A stretch of 64,000 nt of DNA. Origin: Bacillota bacterium (GTDB taxonomy: Bacteria; Bacillota; Clostridia; Lachnospirales; Lachnospiraceae). A program made the translations under genes and the position numbers. This document shows positions 18,066 through 27,101 of this stretch, one piece after another. The first letter of the stretch is position 1; every line of letters begins with the position of its first letter. The notes below the pieces were generated by a model. That model was not told where the DNA came from and did no database searches. It saw only the letters and a program-made list of their open reading frames with translations. The stretch spans positions 186,001 through 250,000 of the forward strand of contig JAEWQV010000017.1 in NCBI GenBank assembly GCA_023399055.1, written 5' to 3'.

Positions 18066-19487
18066 TTAGCCCATGACACAATCAACACATGCCTTTGGAA
18101 ATATAAGCTTTACCGTGGTACCAAGTTCCAACTCGGATTCATACTGTATGGTGGCTTGATGCTTTTGAGCAATTTGCTTACACAAAGCAGTACCTAATCC
18201 AATACCTCCATGCTTACGACTTCTAGCCTTATCTACCCGATAAAAAGGTTCCATAATATGACGTAAATTCTCTTCACTCATACCGATGCCATAATCTGTT
18301 ATAGCCAGAATTAATCCTTGATTCTCTTCGTAAGTGCTTATCTCTATCTTTCCACCTGGTTTTGATGCACGAAGAGCATTTTCCACAAGATTTGAGATTA
18401 AGATTTCTAATAGTTCATAATTACCATATATTTTAGTTGCTGTTACATTCTGTGAAATAGTAATGTTCTTTTCCTTCAGACTCTGCATAAAACGCTTTTT
18501 AATCGTAGTAATCAGTTTTTCTACTGATAAAGCTCCCATTGAATCGTTGGTTTCACGTACATCAGCTAGAAGCAACAGTACCTGACCTAATTTTTCCAGT
18601 CGTTTTGTCTCGCTTCTAATATAGGAAACTGCATGATATCGTTCTTCTTCATCCAGATTTGCCATCTGCATATACTCTGCATAACCAGAGATTGCAGTTA
18701 AAGGAGTTCTTAACTCATGGGCTAGATTATCTACCAATCTCTGTTTTATCTCTGTTTCTTTCTGTAAACTTTCAATATTTTGCTGGATCTTTTCTGACAT
18801 TATATTGAAATAAGCACCTAACCTGGCAAGTTCATCATTTCCCTTAACTATGACACGTTTTTTATAATTGCCATCAGATATTTCCTTCGTAGCATTATTT
18901 AACTCTAAGATTGGCTTAGTTAGCTTTTGAAGAACAATGTATAAGACAACGGAAAGCAGCATAGATATCAACACTCCAGCCAAGATAAAATAGTAGGTCA
19001 TATTTTCCCAATCTTGATTAAAATTGACCAGGTGGTAACTATATAAAAGCGAATAGGAATGATATGGTTCCTTCAACTGTACCTGAACTGTTATGTACTT
19101 TTCCCCATCCTTGGTGTCAACCCGCAGTAACATAGCGTTTGCATCGACTTCTAGCGTTACTTCATCTGCAAAAAAATCCAAATCATCACTATACTTTAAT
19201 ACAGACCCTTCTTTTATTGCTAATCTTATGCCTTGTTGATTATAGTAATTTGAATAGGACCGATATGTTTTTTCTTCATTGGAAATTGATAGCTCATCTC
19301 GACCAGCCAGAATAGTGAAATCATGATAGATGGAATTTGCAATGAAGTAGGCTTCTCCTGTAGCCTTTTCTTCATAAGATTGAAGTTGCCTCTGATAAGA
19401 TTCACGAGCAATAATTAGTATAACCACATCTAAAAAGATTAAAAATATCGTATTTAAAATTAAAAATGTCTTTTGCCAAAATTTCAT
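18066..19487 (-). CDS. Sensor histidine kinase (HAMP, HisKA, HATPase)
   Basis: A membrane sensor with helices at about 6-26 and 165-188 and an extracytoplasmic loop between them. HAMP (KLTKPILELNNATKEISDGNY) precedes the dimerisation domain with phospho-acceptor His in DNLAHELRTPLTAISGYAEYM, the N-box NLVENALRAS, and G-boxes DYGIGMS and GGIGLGTALC. The 473 residues are normal. It lies 21 bases after the response regulator gene and phosphorylates it in all likelihood. The stimulus is unknown; the DUF4097-like protein upstream hints at an envelope signal. Confidence 0.92.
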   Translation of the reverse strand: MKFWQKTFLILNTIFLIFLDVVILIIARESYQRQLQSYEEKATGEAYFIANSIYHDFTILAGRDELSISNEEKTYRSYSNYYNQQGIRLAIKEGSVLKYSDDLDFFADEVTLEVDANAMLLRVDTKDGEKYITVQVQLKEPYHSYSLLYSYHLVNFNQDWENMTYYFILAGVLISMLLSVVLYIVLQKLTKPILELNNATKEISDGNYKKRVIVKGNDELARLGAYFNIMSEKIQQNIESLQKETEIKQRLVDNLAHELRTPLTAISGYAEYMQMANLDEEERYHAVSYIRSETKRLEKLGQVLLLLADVRETNDSMGALSVEKLITTIKKRFMQSLKEKNITISQNVTATKIYGNYELLEILISNLVENALRASKPGGKIEISTYEENQGLILAITDYGIGMSEENLRHIMEPFYRVDKARSRKHGGIGLGTALCKQIAQKHQATIQYESELELGTTVKLIFPKACVDCVMG

Positions 19488-19508
19488 ATGCTTTCCTTTT
19501 TATATTAG

Positions 19509-20156
19509 TCACATCTCTAATCGATAGCCTAACTTAAATATGGTTTTTATCTGATTTTCTAATCCTAGTTTCTTTCTTAGCTTTTGAATATGCACGTCTA
19601 CGGTTCTTGTATCGCCCTCAAAATCAAAGCCCCAAGCCAACTCAAGCAGCTTTTCTCTCGACATTGCTAAATTTCGATTCATAATTAATACCTCTAATAA
19701 GGTATATTCCTGTGGTGTTAAATCTAAGATTTCATCCTTTAATTTCACACTTTTACTGCCTAAATCTACCTGCACATCATTGATGGTTATCGTTTCATTT
19801 CCTGACTTCCCTCTTCTAAGGACTATGTGAATTCTTGCAATCAGCTCTATAATCTCAAACGGCTTCACAATATAATCTTCCGCTCCCGAGGTAAGCCCAA
19901 AGATCTTATCCTCTAAATTACCCTTAGCTGTTATAAAAATAACTGGTGTACCGTGAATGAATTTAATCAATTCAAACCCGCTAAGGTTTGGTAACATAAC
20001 ATCCAATAAAACAAGATCAAACTTCTCCTCCGATAAAATCTGCAATGCCTTTTTCCCATCATACACCTGACTACAAGTATATCCTACTAACTCTAGATTT
20101 TTTCTGATCAGATAGCTAATTGCTTCTTCATCTTCTACCACTAAAATATGAGCCAT
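19509..20156 (-). CDS. OmpR-family response regulator
   Basis: The receiver domain has acidic residues VVEDEEA, phospho-acceptor Asp in LVLLDVMLPNLSGFEL and switch Lys in YIVKPFE. The C-terminal winged helix has LTPQEYTLLEVLIMNRN and GDTRTVDVHIQKLRKKLG. The 215-residue length is slightly short because the receiver is compact (FIHGTPVIFITAKG). It is co-transcribed with the kinase and follows the DUF4097-like gene by about 95 bases. Predicted to activate or repress envelope genes including this operon. Confidence 0.92.
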   Translation of the reverse strand: MAHILVVEDEEAISYLIRKNLELVGYTCSQVYDGKKALQILSEEKFDLVLLDVMLPNLSGFELIKFIHGTPVIFITAKGNLEDKIFGLTSGAEDYIVKPFEIIELIARIHIVLRRGKSGNETITINDVQVDLGSKSVKLKDEILDLTPQEYTLLEVLIMNRNLAMSREKLLELAWGFDFEGDTRTVDVHIQKLRKKLGLENQIKTIFKLGYRLEM

Positions 20157-20251
20157 ACTTACTCCTGTGACCTAGCATATACTAAGGTCTTCCTTAATAT
20201 AGTTTTTTATCATTGTTACCTGTATGCCGGGATCTGATATTGGATTAAAAG

Positions 20252-21202
20252 TTACATTAATATTGAGTCCAGTCTACTAGTCTTTTTTACAGCTTTTATG
20301 AAAATCTCACCAAGTTCTGTTGAGATCGAATAATTTGGATTTGATTTTACTTCGGATGGCACTGAGATATTACCCAGTTCTACTTTAATTAAAAACTCTT
20401 CTGCTTTTACACTTTTATGAAAGGTTATATCTCCTACACTGGTTGCTACACGACTCGTTTCAACATTCCATTCACCTTTAACTTCTACATTACCTACATC
20501 AGTCACTAATTCTGCTTTGTTTAGATTTTGAGAACTCTTAACAATAATATCTCCCACATTACTGCTTACCTTCAATTCCTCAAGCTTTAACTCATTCTCA
20601 ATATATATACTCCCAACATCACTTGTAACTTCGAGTTTCCCTTGAAACCCTTTAGGTAAATTAATTGTTAAACTGGAACTTCGATTGGTATTATTGCCTG
20701 GTAACTGAAAATTAGGATCCGTATACTTTGTGGCAATAATCAAGGTATCACATAACTCATCCACTGATATTAAATCATCTTTATCTATATTATTATAAAT
20801 CTGAGTAACCTCTAACTCTTTTCGATTACTCTGATACACCGTGACTTCATCAACAGACGCATTGATCGCTATTTTTTTAATCCCTTTATTTAATTCAACC
20901 GACTTATTTTCTACGCCTGAGATTAATCCATTATCAGGCTCCTTTGATTGCATTTCTGTTTGCTGTGACTGTATAGCTTCTTGGTTTTCAACTTCACCTG
21001 ACGTATCCGTGGTCTTAGTCTCTGTATTCCCATCTTGAGAACTTAACTCAACCATGTCTTGGTTTGCCTCTACACTAATTTTTTTAACTTTTCCTTCATT
21101 ACCATTCTTACTCAAGTTAAGAACTAGAACCAATACTACAGAGCATATCAATATGCTCCCGATGAATATTCCTGCAAACAATAAATTAGATCTCTTTTTC
21201 AT
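20252..21202 (-). CDS. Membrane-anchored DUF4097-like beta-repeat protein
   Basis: A signal-anchor (LLFAGIFIGSILICSVVLVLVL) at residues 6-30 is followed by a Ser/Thr/Gln-rich linker and a repetitive beta domain with recurring units such as LEVTSDVGSIYI, LKVSSNVGDIIV, AELVTDVGNVEV and SRVATSVGDITF, about 20 residues apart. This is the DUF4097/DUF4098-type beta-helix seen in proteins encoded next to stress-responsive two-component systems. The start at 21202 is fixed by GGAGG seven bases upstream; the longer frame has none. Function unknown; it may present or sense a cell-wall ligand for the kinase downstream (inference). Confidence 0.75.
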   Translation of the reverse strand: MKKRSNLLFAGIFIGSILICSVVLVLVLNLSKNGNEGKVKKISVEANQDMVELSSQDGNTETKTTDTSGEVENQEAIQSQQTEMQSKEPDNGLISGVENKSVELNKGIKKIAINASVDEVTVYQSNRKELEVTQIYNNIDKDDLISVDELCDTLIIATKYTDPNFQLPGNNTNRSSSLTINLPKGFQGKLEVTSDVGSIYIENELKLEELKVSSNVGDIIVKSSQNLNKAELVTDVGNVEVKGEWNVETSRVATSVGDITFHKSVKAEEFLIKVELGNISVPSEVKSNPNYSISTELGEIFIKAVKKTSRLDSILM

Positions 21203-21668
21203 ACTTACCTCCACTTTGCTATTCAATATTTCGGTGTTGTAGCTACAATAAGTTTTCATATTAACTAGCTAACATTGTACGTATTACGTTTCCTACACCA
21301 TAACCATATAATAGCAATGAATTATTATCAAAAAATCATTGAGATATTATGAAGTTGTAAAACTTATAATGTTTAAAAACACGACAATTAGAAGGTGAAT
21401 CAAAGTGTTTCATCAAGAAATAACTGAATTATATTTCCACAATTTATCATAAATCATATTGTACTTAACAACAAGTAAAATATAAATTGTCAATAATGTT
21501 AATTAAATTGGTTTATAATCACTACCTTTGAAAAACCCATTTAACAGTTCAGACAAAAAGCCGCTATACTTTCTACATAGTATAACGGCTTTAACTTACT
21601 TCCTATAAAAACCACATAAAAATCAAAGCTCCAGAAAAATTTGCAATAAAATGTAATTGCGTACCAAT
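21203..21668. other. Intergenic region before the RiPP exporter end
   Basis: AT-rich, no gene seen. Contains a 12-bp palindrome TTGTAGCTACAA (21237-21248) upstream of the DUF4097-like gene, a possible regulator site, and the exporter terminator (21555-21595). Confidence 0.5.
21555..21595 (-). terminator. Terminator of the RiPP cluster
   Basis: On the minus strand AAAGCCGTTATACTAT pairs with ATAGTATAGCGGCTTT (one mismatch) and is followed by TTTTGTC. Confidence 0.8.
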
Positions 21669-23357
21669 CTACTTACTTTCCAACATCTCTAATCTGCCCT
21701 CTGATAACCGATAAACTCTATCCATTCCTACTAAGTTCTCATACCTATGTGTTATCATGATTACAGTTTTTCCTATCAGCTCATTCAATATAATATCATG
21801 CAGATAGGAATTAGATTCAACATCATATCCTGAGGTAGCTTCATCAAGTATTACAATTGGTGAATCCTTCACCATTGCTCTTGCTACTGCCAGTTTTTGC
21901 TTTTCTCCGCCAGAAAGCTTCGCTCCATTTTGCCCAACTATACTGTTTTCCTTCTCAGGTAATTTATTGATAAACTCGCTGGCTCCGCTTTGCAGACAAG
22001 CTTTCTCAACCATATCATCTCTTCCTGATTCATCCAGATTGATATTATTTTGAATTGTATCATAAAATAGATAGGGTTCCTGACTCACTACCGCAAATAA
22101 AGAACGATATTGTTCTAAGCTGCTTCGGTTTATATTTTCGTTACAAATTTCTATTTCACCGCTTGTTGGCTCAATGAACCTCAATAATAGATTTACTAAA
22201 GTTGTTTTTCCACTGCCATTTGACCCAATAATGGCAACCTTCTCACCTTTAGAAACTGAAAAATTGATATCTTTTAAAACTTCTCCCTTTTCCGTATAGG
22301 TAAAGGCTACGTTCTTGAATTGAATCTCAAGGCTTTCTTTGTTTATCTCAATCGCATTTTCTGGATTATATTCATCTTCTAAATCAAGAAACTTAAAAAG
22401 TCTTTCACCTGACGGATAAATTCGGGATAAGAAATATTTCAAATTTATGATAGAAGAAATTGGCCCAGTAACATAATTACTATAGGTAATAAACGATAAA
22501 ACTCCTCCGATTGTAAGAGAACCATTAACAACAAGAATCCCACCAAGAATATAAAGTATGCCCGTAACCATCCACCCTAGTATGATCTCACTGCACATAT
22601 TATAGGTGTCCAACATCGTATTCTCTTTCTCACTATTTATAATACTCTTTAACTTCTTTTCAAAAAATATGTAACGCTGATTATAGAGATTCCAAAGTTT
22701 AATGTCTTTTACACCTTCTATATTGTCACCCATCCATGAAGAAAAATCACAATAATTTTCAATCAATCTCTCCATTTTCTTTTTCTTATGTTTAGATATA
22801 GCCTGCACGACCAGATACTTTATGGGCACCATTACAAGAACTATGAAAGTAAGTTTCCAGCTAATGAAAAGCAGTCCGGCAACGCCACTTATTACTCGAA
22901 ATAAAAAGCTGATATTTAATATCATAAAACGATCCATTATGGAGGAAACATGATCCACATCAGTTTGCAAGCAATTAATAATTTGAGAATTATTTTTATC
23001 AGTATAATAATCCGTTTTGAGATGTAATAGTTTATTGAAGGCCTGATTCCACATTGTGAATTTAAATTTATTATGAATATCAGTAAAGATTTTTGTTTGA
23101 ACGACCTCCAGAAACTGATTAAATAGAATTAACCCTAACAGAGTAATAACGGAAATTATAATTACCTGCAGGTTCTTCTGCAGCAAGCCATGATCAGTTA
23201 TACGCCGCAGTATAAGTGGTTGAAAAAACCCTAACACCGATGAAAGAACCAGGCAGACTGTAATAATCCATATTTTATTTTTAAAAGGTCTTAAATAACT
23301 TAAGATTCTTTTTAGAAACCATAAATTGGGGTTTCTTCTTAGCATTAGCTCCTTCAC
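21669..23357 (-). CDS. ABC exporter (fused TMD-NBD) of the RiPP cluster
   Basis: Six membrane helices in residues 1-310 are followed by a nucleotide-binding domain: Walker A IIGSNGSGKTTLVNLLLRF (about 370), Q-loop VVSQEPYLFYDT, signature LSGGEKQKLAVARAMV, Walker B PIVILDEATSGYD and switch His ITHRYEN. There is no N-terminal C39 peptidase domain, so leader removal, if any, must come from elsewhere. It is the last gene of the peptide cluster and presumably exports the product as a homodimer. The start is uncertain: the GTG at 23357 and the ATG at 23345 are both weakly supported. Confidence 0.88.
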   Translation of the reverse strand: MKELMLRRNPNLWFLKRILSYLRPFKNKIWIITVCLVLSSVLGFFQPLILRRITDHGLLQKNLQVIIISVITLLGLILFNQFLEVVQTKIFTDIHNKFKFTMWNQAFNKLLHLKTDYYTDKNNSQIINCLQTDVDHVSSIMDRFMILNISFLFRVISGVAGLLFISWKLTFIVLVMVPIKYLVVQAISKHKKKKMERLIENYCDFSSWMGDNIEGVKDIKLWNLYNQRYIFFEKKLKSIINSEKENTMLDTYNMCSEIILGWMVTGILYILGGILVVNGSLTIGGVLSFITYSNYVTGPISSIINLKYFLSRIYPSGERLFKFLDLEDEYNPENAIEINKESLEIQFKNVAFTYTEKGEVLKDINFSVSKGEKVAIIGSNGSGKTTLVNLLLRFIEPTSGEIEICNENINRSSLEQYRSLFAVVSQEPYLFYDTIQNNINLDESGRDDMVEKACLQSGASEFINKLPEKENSIVGQNGAKLSGGEKQKLAVARAMVKDSPIVILDEATSGYDVESNSYLHDIILNELIGKTVIMITHRYENLVGMDRVYRLSEGRLEMLESK

Positions 23358-23453
23358 TCTGCCTCTCGTTTGTTATATGCATTTTTATGTGCATAAAAAT
23401 ATAGAGTTTTTAAATCTTCATTTTTAGATGTATGTTGGACTGGAATTTAAATT

Positions 23454-23711
23454 TTACCCTGCATTGGTCACTAAAAGCTTGCGAAGAGCATCTGCCATAT
23501 TATTTATTGTATATTCCTCTATACTGTGTATAAATCTGTTTAGATTTATGTTGTATTTTTTCCCAATTTCCATACATACATCCAGCATATCCCCAGATGT
23601 AAAATCGTAATAACTTCCAAATAAGTCCTTATCTAAATCATCGATTTCACACTCTTTCACTTCTTTTAAAATAGCTATTAAGTTAGCTATTCTTTCATCT
23701 CTTTTATCCAT
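23454..23711 (-). CDS. Acyl-carrier-related protein of peptide maturation system
   Basis: The small acidic helical protein (85 residues) has the shape of an acyl carrier protein: a predicted helix, a long loop, the DFTSGDMLDVCMEIGKKYNI helix, and a last helix NNMADALRKLL. True carriers have D-S-L at the pantetheine site; here the corresponding stretch is T-S-G, so the serine may be present but the Asp is not. This matches what I recall of the ACP-related family that accompanies clostridial CcpM peptide maturases. Its biochemical role is not known. Confidence 0.7.
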   Translation of the reverse strand: MDKRDERIANLIAILKEVKECEIDDLDKDLFGSYYDFTSGDMLDVCMEIGKKYNINLNRFIHSIEEYTINNMADALRKLLVTNAG

Positions 23712-23818
23712 ATTTAATCTCCATTATGGCACTATGTGCCATTTTAAAATGTAATGTAAAAGACTTCAAAACAGGCTCTTTCCGAGTGAACATGATTTTT
23801 CTTTCACTCTTATCCTTA

Positions 23819-24886
23819 TTATAAATTCTCCTCAAGTTCGCTCAATATCTTATTGCAAGCACCTTTCATGCTTATATTATCTAAAGCATTAAATAAGAAA
23901 GCTTCTTCATAATTGAGAGTCTTTATTATATTATTTATAATGTGTGTTGATGGAACGGTAGTATATTGACACTCTTTTTCCTCTGGTAATATAAGCAGGT
24001 CAGTGTTTGCTATGTTTATGTAATCCACATGAAAATTTAACTTATACCTGCACAGGTTAATCAGATGATCCAGGAAATCCTGATTCAATTCTTGGCTATA
24101 TAGACTCAAAATACTTATATCGCTTTTGATTGCGTTACTAATTATAAATGCCAACTCACCAAATTCACCAAATTCATAGGCATTAACCTGCATAATACCA
24201 CCGGGCACTCCAATAATAACAACTTCCGGATTATCCTCCATCATTCTGTTATATAGATAGGAATTAAACTGCCTTATTTTCATACCATTATCCATGGTGT
24301 CAAATAAGAACTTGGGTAGCGCCTCTATCCCAAAAAGCTGACTAAAATCCTTAGTACCCAAATTCAAAACACGATAACCCTGTTCTGAAAAGAAGTTTCC
24401 CAACTTCACCTGAATACTAAATTTATCGCACCTGTCTCCTATTCCGGCAACCACTATAACAGGAACGGAAATGGATAACAGCTTTGAAGAAAGATCCTTC
24501 TCTTGTATGCAATTCGTATAATCCATAAGTTCTACTGGGCCTAGCTCTTCCGCATCACCAAGAAACTCCACTAACTCTCTCGTAAGAAATACCCTTTTTT
24601 TAAGATCCTTTGCTTTTCTTATTTTCTCTTTATAGCTTACAACGGATATATTTGCATTTACATATCCAAAAAAAGCTGCATCTGCTTGCATGATATTAGA
24701 ATCATAATCACTGGATATCCTAATATACAGAGGATTCCCTCCATCACAAACACTTACATCTTCTCCTTCCATTCCAAAACCTTTAGGAGCAATTGGTATT
24801 ACTTTATCAAATTCCTTCAAAGTTTCTTTGCATCTTGCAAATTCACTAAACTTTCTACAAAATGGATATATTAATATAGAACTCAT
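23819..24886 (-). CDS. Peptide maturation system protein (TIGR04066-like)
   Basis: The 355-residue protein begins SSILIYPFCRKFSEFARCK and contains a central stretch PVIVVAGIGDRCDKFSIQVKLG with the look of a nucleotide-binding loop, then FFSEQGYRVLNLGTKD, and a late VIIGVPGGIMQVN. This combination matches my memory of the conserved protein of unknown function that always sits between the radical SAM maturase and the carrier-like protein in clostridial Cys-rich peptide clusters. The start at 24886 follows AAAGGAGG; the ATG at 24910 does not have one. Confidence 0.7.
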   Translation of the reverse strand: MSSILIYPFCRKFSEFARCKETLKEFDKVIPIAPKGFGMEGEDVSVCDGGNPLYIRISSDYDSNIMQADAAFFGYVNANISVVSYKEKIRKAKDLKKRVFLTRELVEFLGDAEELGPVELMDYTNCIQEKDLSSKLLSISVPVIVVAGIGDRCDKFSIQVKLGNFFSEQGYRVLNLGTKDFSQLFGIEALPKFLFDTMDNGMKIRQFNSYLYNRMMEDNPEVVIIGVPGGIMQVNAYEFGEFGELAFIISNAIKSDISILSLYSQELNQDFLDHLINLCRYKLNFHVDYINIANTDLLILPEEKECQYTTVPSTHIINNIIKTLNYEEAFLFNALDNISMKGACNKILSELEENL

Positions 24887-24963
24887 ATAATTCCTCCTTT
24901 CACATAGCAAAATTATACAGTTTATATGATAATAAAATTATATTATATAAGCCATGTTAATCA

Positions 24964-26358
24964 TTATTTAATTGCTGTTTCAAATCTATATCCATATTCC
25001 TCAAGTCGCATTATGTTCTTAAGATACTCCAGTGTACCTCTTCTCACTCCATTACATTTACTAAGCCTCTTCTCTGCAGAAATACCAGCTTCATCAAGTG
25101 AGGCTACCACACATGAAGTACAGAATAAAAAAGCCCAGCAATTCTGGCATTGCTTTTCTGTAGTACGGGCAATGTTCATCATATTTTTCGCCTTTTCTAC
25201 CGATATTCCTGTATGGATGTTTCCCAGTGTCATTTCATTACATTCAGGTACCTTTTCACAGGGATATATATTGCCGTCTATATCTATAAACGTTTTCTTC
25301 CCACCCGCGATACACGGTCCGCTAGGATGTCCCTTTTTTGCATGCAACCCTCCCATATGCAATGAAATGTACTTTCGATGAATTTCATGACCATAGTCCC
25401 CAAAAAGTGAATTCTTTGGAATCTGATCAATAGCACCCAACATAATTAGCATTTGCTTCAATTCATCTTTTTGCTGTTCAATAAATACCTTATCCTCATA
25501 TACAATAGCTCGATTGGTTGATGCGTCACTAATAAAGGAGACTTTAGAATTTAGACTATCCATTACATCATCTTCCATAAAAAATCTTTGAATACAATCA
25601 TATTCCTGCTTGGGACTTATTACTGTATTGGTGCTGCAATTTCTGTAATAGTCAGGATATCTCTCTTTCATCCTTGCTAAATTTTTTATGACAATATCAT
25701 AAGAACCAATTCCATTTTCAAAACAGCGGTTTAAATCATGTATGCTTTTCGGTCCATCTATACTTATCGTTAACCAAATATTCTTCTCTACCAGATAATC
25801 AACAATTTCATCGGTAAGAAGTGTGGCATTTGTTGTCATAGCATATGTAAATTCTTTTCCTTCATAATTAGATTCTATATATGCAATTAATTTCTTTATA
25901 AGATTTATTTCTAACAATGGTTCTCCACCATAAAACCCTATTATGCTTTTTTTTGTGCATCTTGAATGCTTTATGAGAAAATCTACTGCTTTGCAGGCTG
26001 TCTCAAAGCTCATTCTATTTTTTGAATGTGTACGATTATTGTATTTTCCTGAATAAGCACAATAATCACATCGTAAATTACAGTTTTGAGTTACCTGAAG
26101 TGTAATTTGCTCCATCCCTTCATTTAAATAGAATTCTAAACTTGCTGTATTCGGATGCTCGATTTCAACTAATTGATTTTCCTCACATAACCCATAGCTT
26201 CTATATTTGTTTATTACTCTTTCGTTTTCTTCTGTTATTATTCCTTTTTCTAATTCGCAAAAGCTTTGATAATCAGCTTCCTCAATCTTTACAACCCGAT
26301 TTTCCTGACGATCATATAAATATGAATTTTTATTTGCCTTAAATACCTTATAAACCAT
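24964..26358 (-). CDS. Radical SAM/SPASM peptide maturase (CcpM-like)
   Basis: The 464-residue enzyme has an N-terminal peptide-binding-like region (YKVFKANKNSYLYDRQENR), then a radical SAM core with the [4Fe-4S] motif CNLRCDYC (Cys 93, 97, 100) and the SAM-binding GGEPLLE, and a C-terminal SPASM region with many cysteines (GPCIAGGKKTF, NIYPCEKVPEC, QCQNCWAFLFCTSC, KCNGVRR) for two auxiliary clusters. SPASM maturases make Cys-derived crosslinks, often thioethers, in a precursor. Here the precursor with a CxCxxCxCxxC core is the gene just upstream. Confidence 0.9.
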   Translation of the reverse strand: MVYKVFKANKNSYLYDRQENRVVKIEEADYQSFCELEKGIITEENERVINKYRSYGLCEENQLVEIEHPNTASLEFYLNEGMEQITLQVTQNCNLRCDYCAYSGKYNNRTHSKNRMSFETACKAVDFLIKHSRCTKKSIIGFYGGEPLLEINLIKKLIAYIESNYEGKEFTYAMTTNATLLTDEIVDYLVEKNIWLTISIDGPKSIHDLNRCFENGIGSYDIVIKNLARMKERYPDYYRNCSTNTVISPKQEYDCIQRFFMEDDVMDSLNSKVSFISDASTNRAIVYEDKVFIEQQKDELKQMLIMLGAIDQIPKNSLFGDYGHEIHRKYISLHMGGLHAKKGHPSGPCIAGGKKTFIDIDGNIYPCEKVPECNEMTLGNIHTGISVEKAKNMMNIARTTEKQCQNCWAFLFCTSCVVASLDEAGISAEKRLSKCNGVRRGTLEYLKNIMRLEEYGYRFETAIK

Positions 26359-26414
26359 ATTAATCTCCCTATATGTTTATTCTTTAAGATATATACTGCC
26401 TTTTTCTTATGATC

Positions 26415-26466
26415 AACTATGAGAACATTTGATTGTATAATAAAACAGTCAAATGTTCTCATAGTT
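26415..26466 (-). promoter_or_regulatory. Strong hairpin between precursor and maturase genes
   Basis: Perfect 18-bp arms (26415-26432 and 26449-26466) with a 16-base loop. No T-tract follows on the minus strand, so it is probably an RNA processing, stabilising or partial-termination element that keeps precursor mRNA in excess over enzyme mRNA. Confidence 0.7.
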
Positions 26467-26476
26467 AATCACATAA

Positions 26477-26665
26477 TTATGTATGCGAACCTAAACCACT
26501 TCTGTAAGATGATTCAAAAGCTGCGGTAGTGCTACCATAATTTAATCCAGCTACACATCCTGCACAAGTGCATAAACCACAGCCACAACTGCTATTCAGA
26601 TCATAAAAAGTGCTGAGCATATTAGCATTATGTGACTTATTTAAACCCCTTTTACCCATTTCCAT
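26477..26665 (-). CDS. Cys-rich RiPP precursor peptide (CLI_3235-type)
   Basis: The 62-residue peptide has a charged leader with GKRGLNKSHNANMLSTFYD and a core with five cysteines in CGCGLCTCAGC (27, 29, 32, 34, 37), followed by a Gly/Ser/Tyr-rich tail that ends GLGSHT. It lies immediately upstream of a radical SAM/SPASM gene, which fits a precursor of the clostridial CLI_3235/CcpM group. The start at 26665 is set by GAGGAGGTG, the ribosome site overlapping the longer frame. Product probably an antimicrobial or signalling peptide with Cys crosslinks (inference). Confidence 0.82.
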   Translation of the reverse strand: MEMGKRGLNKSHNANMLSTFYDLNSSCGCGLCTCAGCVAGLNYGSTTAAFESSYRSGLGSHT

Positions 26666-26765
26666 ACGATTCACCTCCTCTTTCATTATTATATAGTTAC
26701 ATCACTCCTAAAATTAAATATAGGAAATGAAGAAACTCGTGATATGTATATTTTTTCCTTATCGT

Positions 26766-26794
26766 ATTATAGTTGAATTTTAGCATATTTGTAA
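26766..26794 (-). promoter_or_regulatory. Promoter of the RiPP precursor gene
   Basis: Minus strand TTACAA (26789-26794), 17-base spacer, TATAAT (26766-26771), giving a leader of about 95 bases. The surrounding 150 bases are extremely AT-rich and hold no other gene. Confidence 0.55.
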
Positions 26795-26877
26795 TATTTT
26801 GTAAATATAGTGTTTATATATTTTTAATACAGTTGCATTATTATTTTTTATTAATACTTTTTCTCATTTCTATGCAT

Positions 26878-26916
26878 AAAAAAAGCCGTTACACAACATA
26901 TGGTCATGTAACGGCT
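26878..26916 (-). terminator. Displaced native terminator of the rpsF-ssb-rpsR operon
   Basis: On the minus strand AGCCGTTACA and TGTAACGGCT are perfect 10-bp arms followed by TTTTTTT. It lies 14 bases outside the left copy of the rpsR-end repeat, so before integration it would have followed rpsR directly. Confidence 0.75.
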
Positions 26917-26929
26917 ACTTATATTACTT

Positions 26930-26960
26930 ATTAATCTACTGTATAAGGCATAAGTGCGAT
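26930..26960. repeat. Left attachment site (copy of the rpsR 3' end)
   Basis: 31 bases identical to 43996-44026, which is the end of rpsR including its stop codon. It sits 142 bases from the integrase stop. Confidence 0.9.
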
Positions 26961-27077
26961 ATACCATTAGTAGCTATCATCTAGCCTCATCAGGTTCCAA
27001 CATGCCTATATTCAAATATTTTTATAAAAGTAACTTTTCATCATATATCATCTTGTTTCATCTTCTAATTAAATAAT

Positions 27078-27097
27078 GGTGTAAAGATTGGTGTAAA
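27078..27097. repeat. Integrase arm-type sites, left end
   Basis: GGTGTAAA at 27078-27085 and again at 27090-27097, just past the integrase stop and paired with similar sites at the other end. Confidence 0.6.
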
Positions 27098-27101
27098 TTC
27101 A

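Noticed and set aside
21237..21248. Palindrome TTGTAGCTACAA as response-regulator operator
   Set aside because: A single 12-bp palindrome in AT-rich DNA without a second copy; OmpR-type regulators usually bind direct repeats, so it was noted only as possible.
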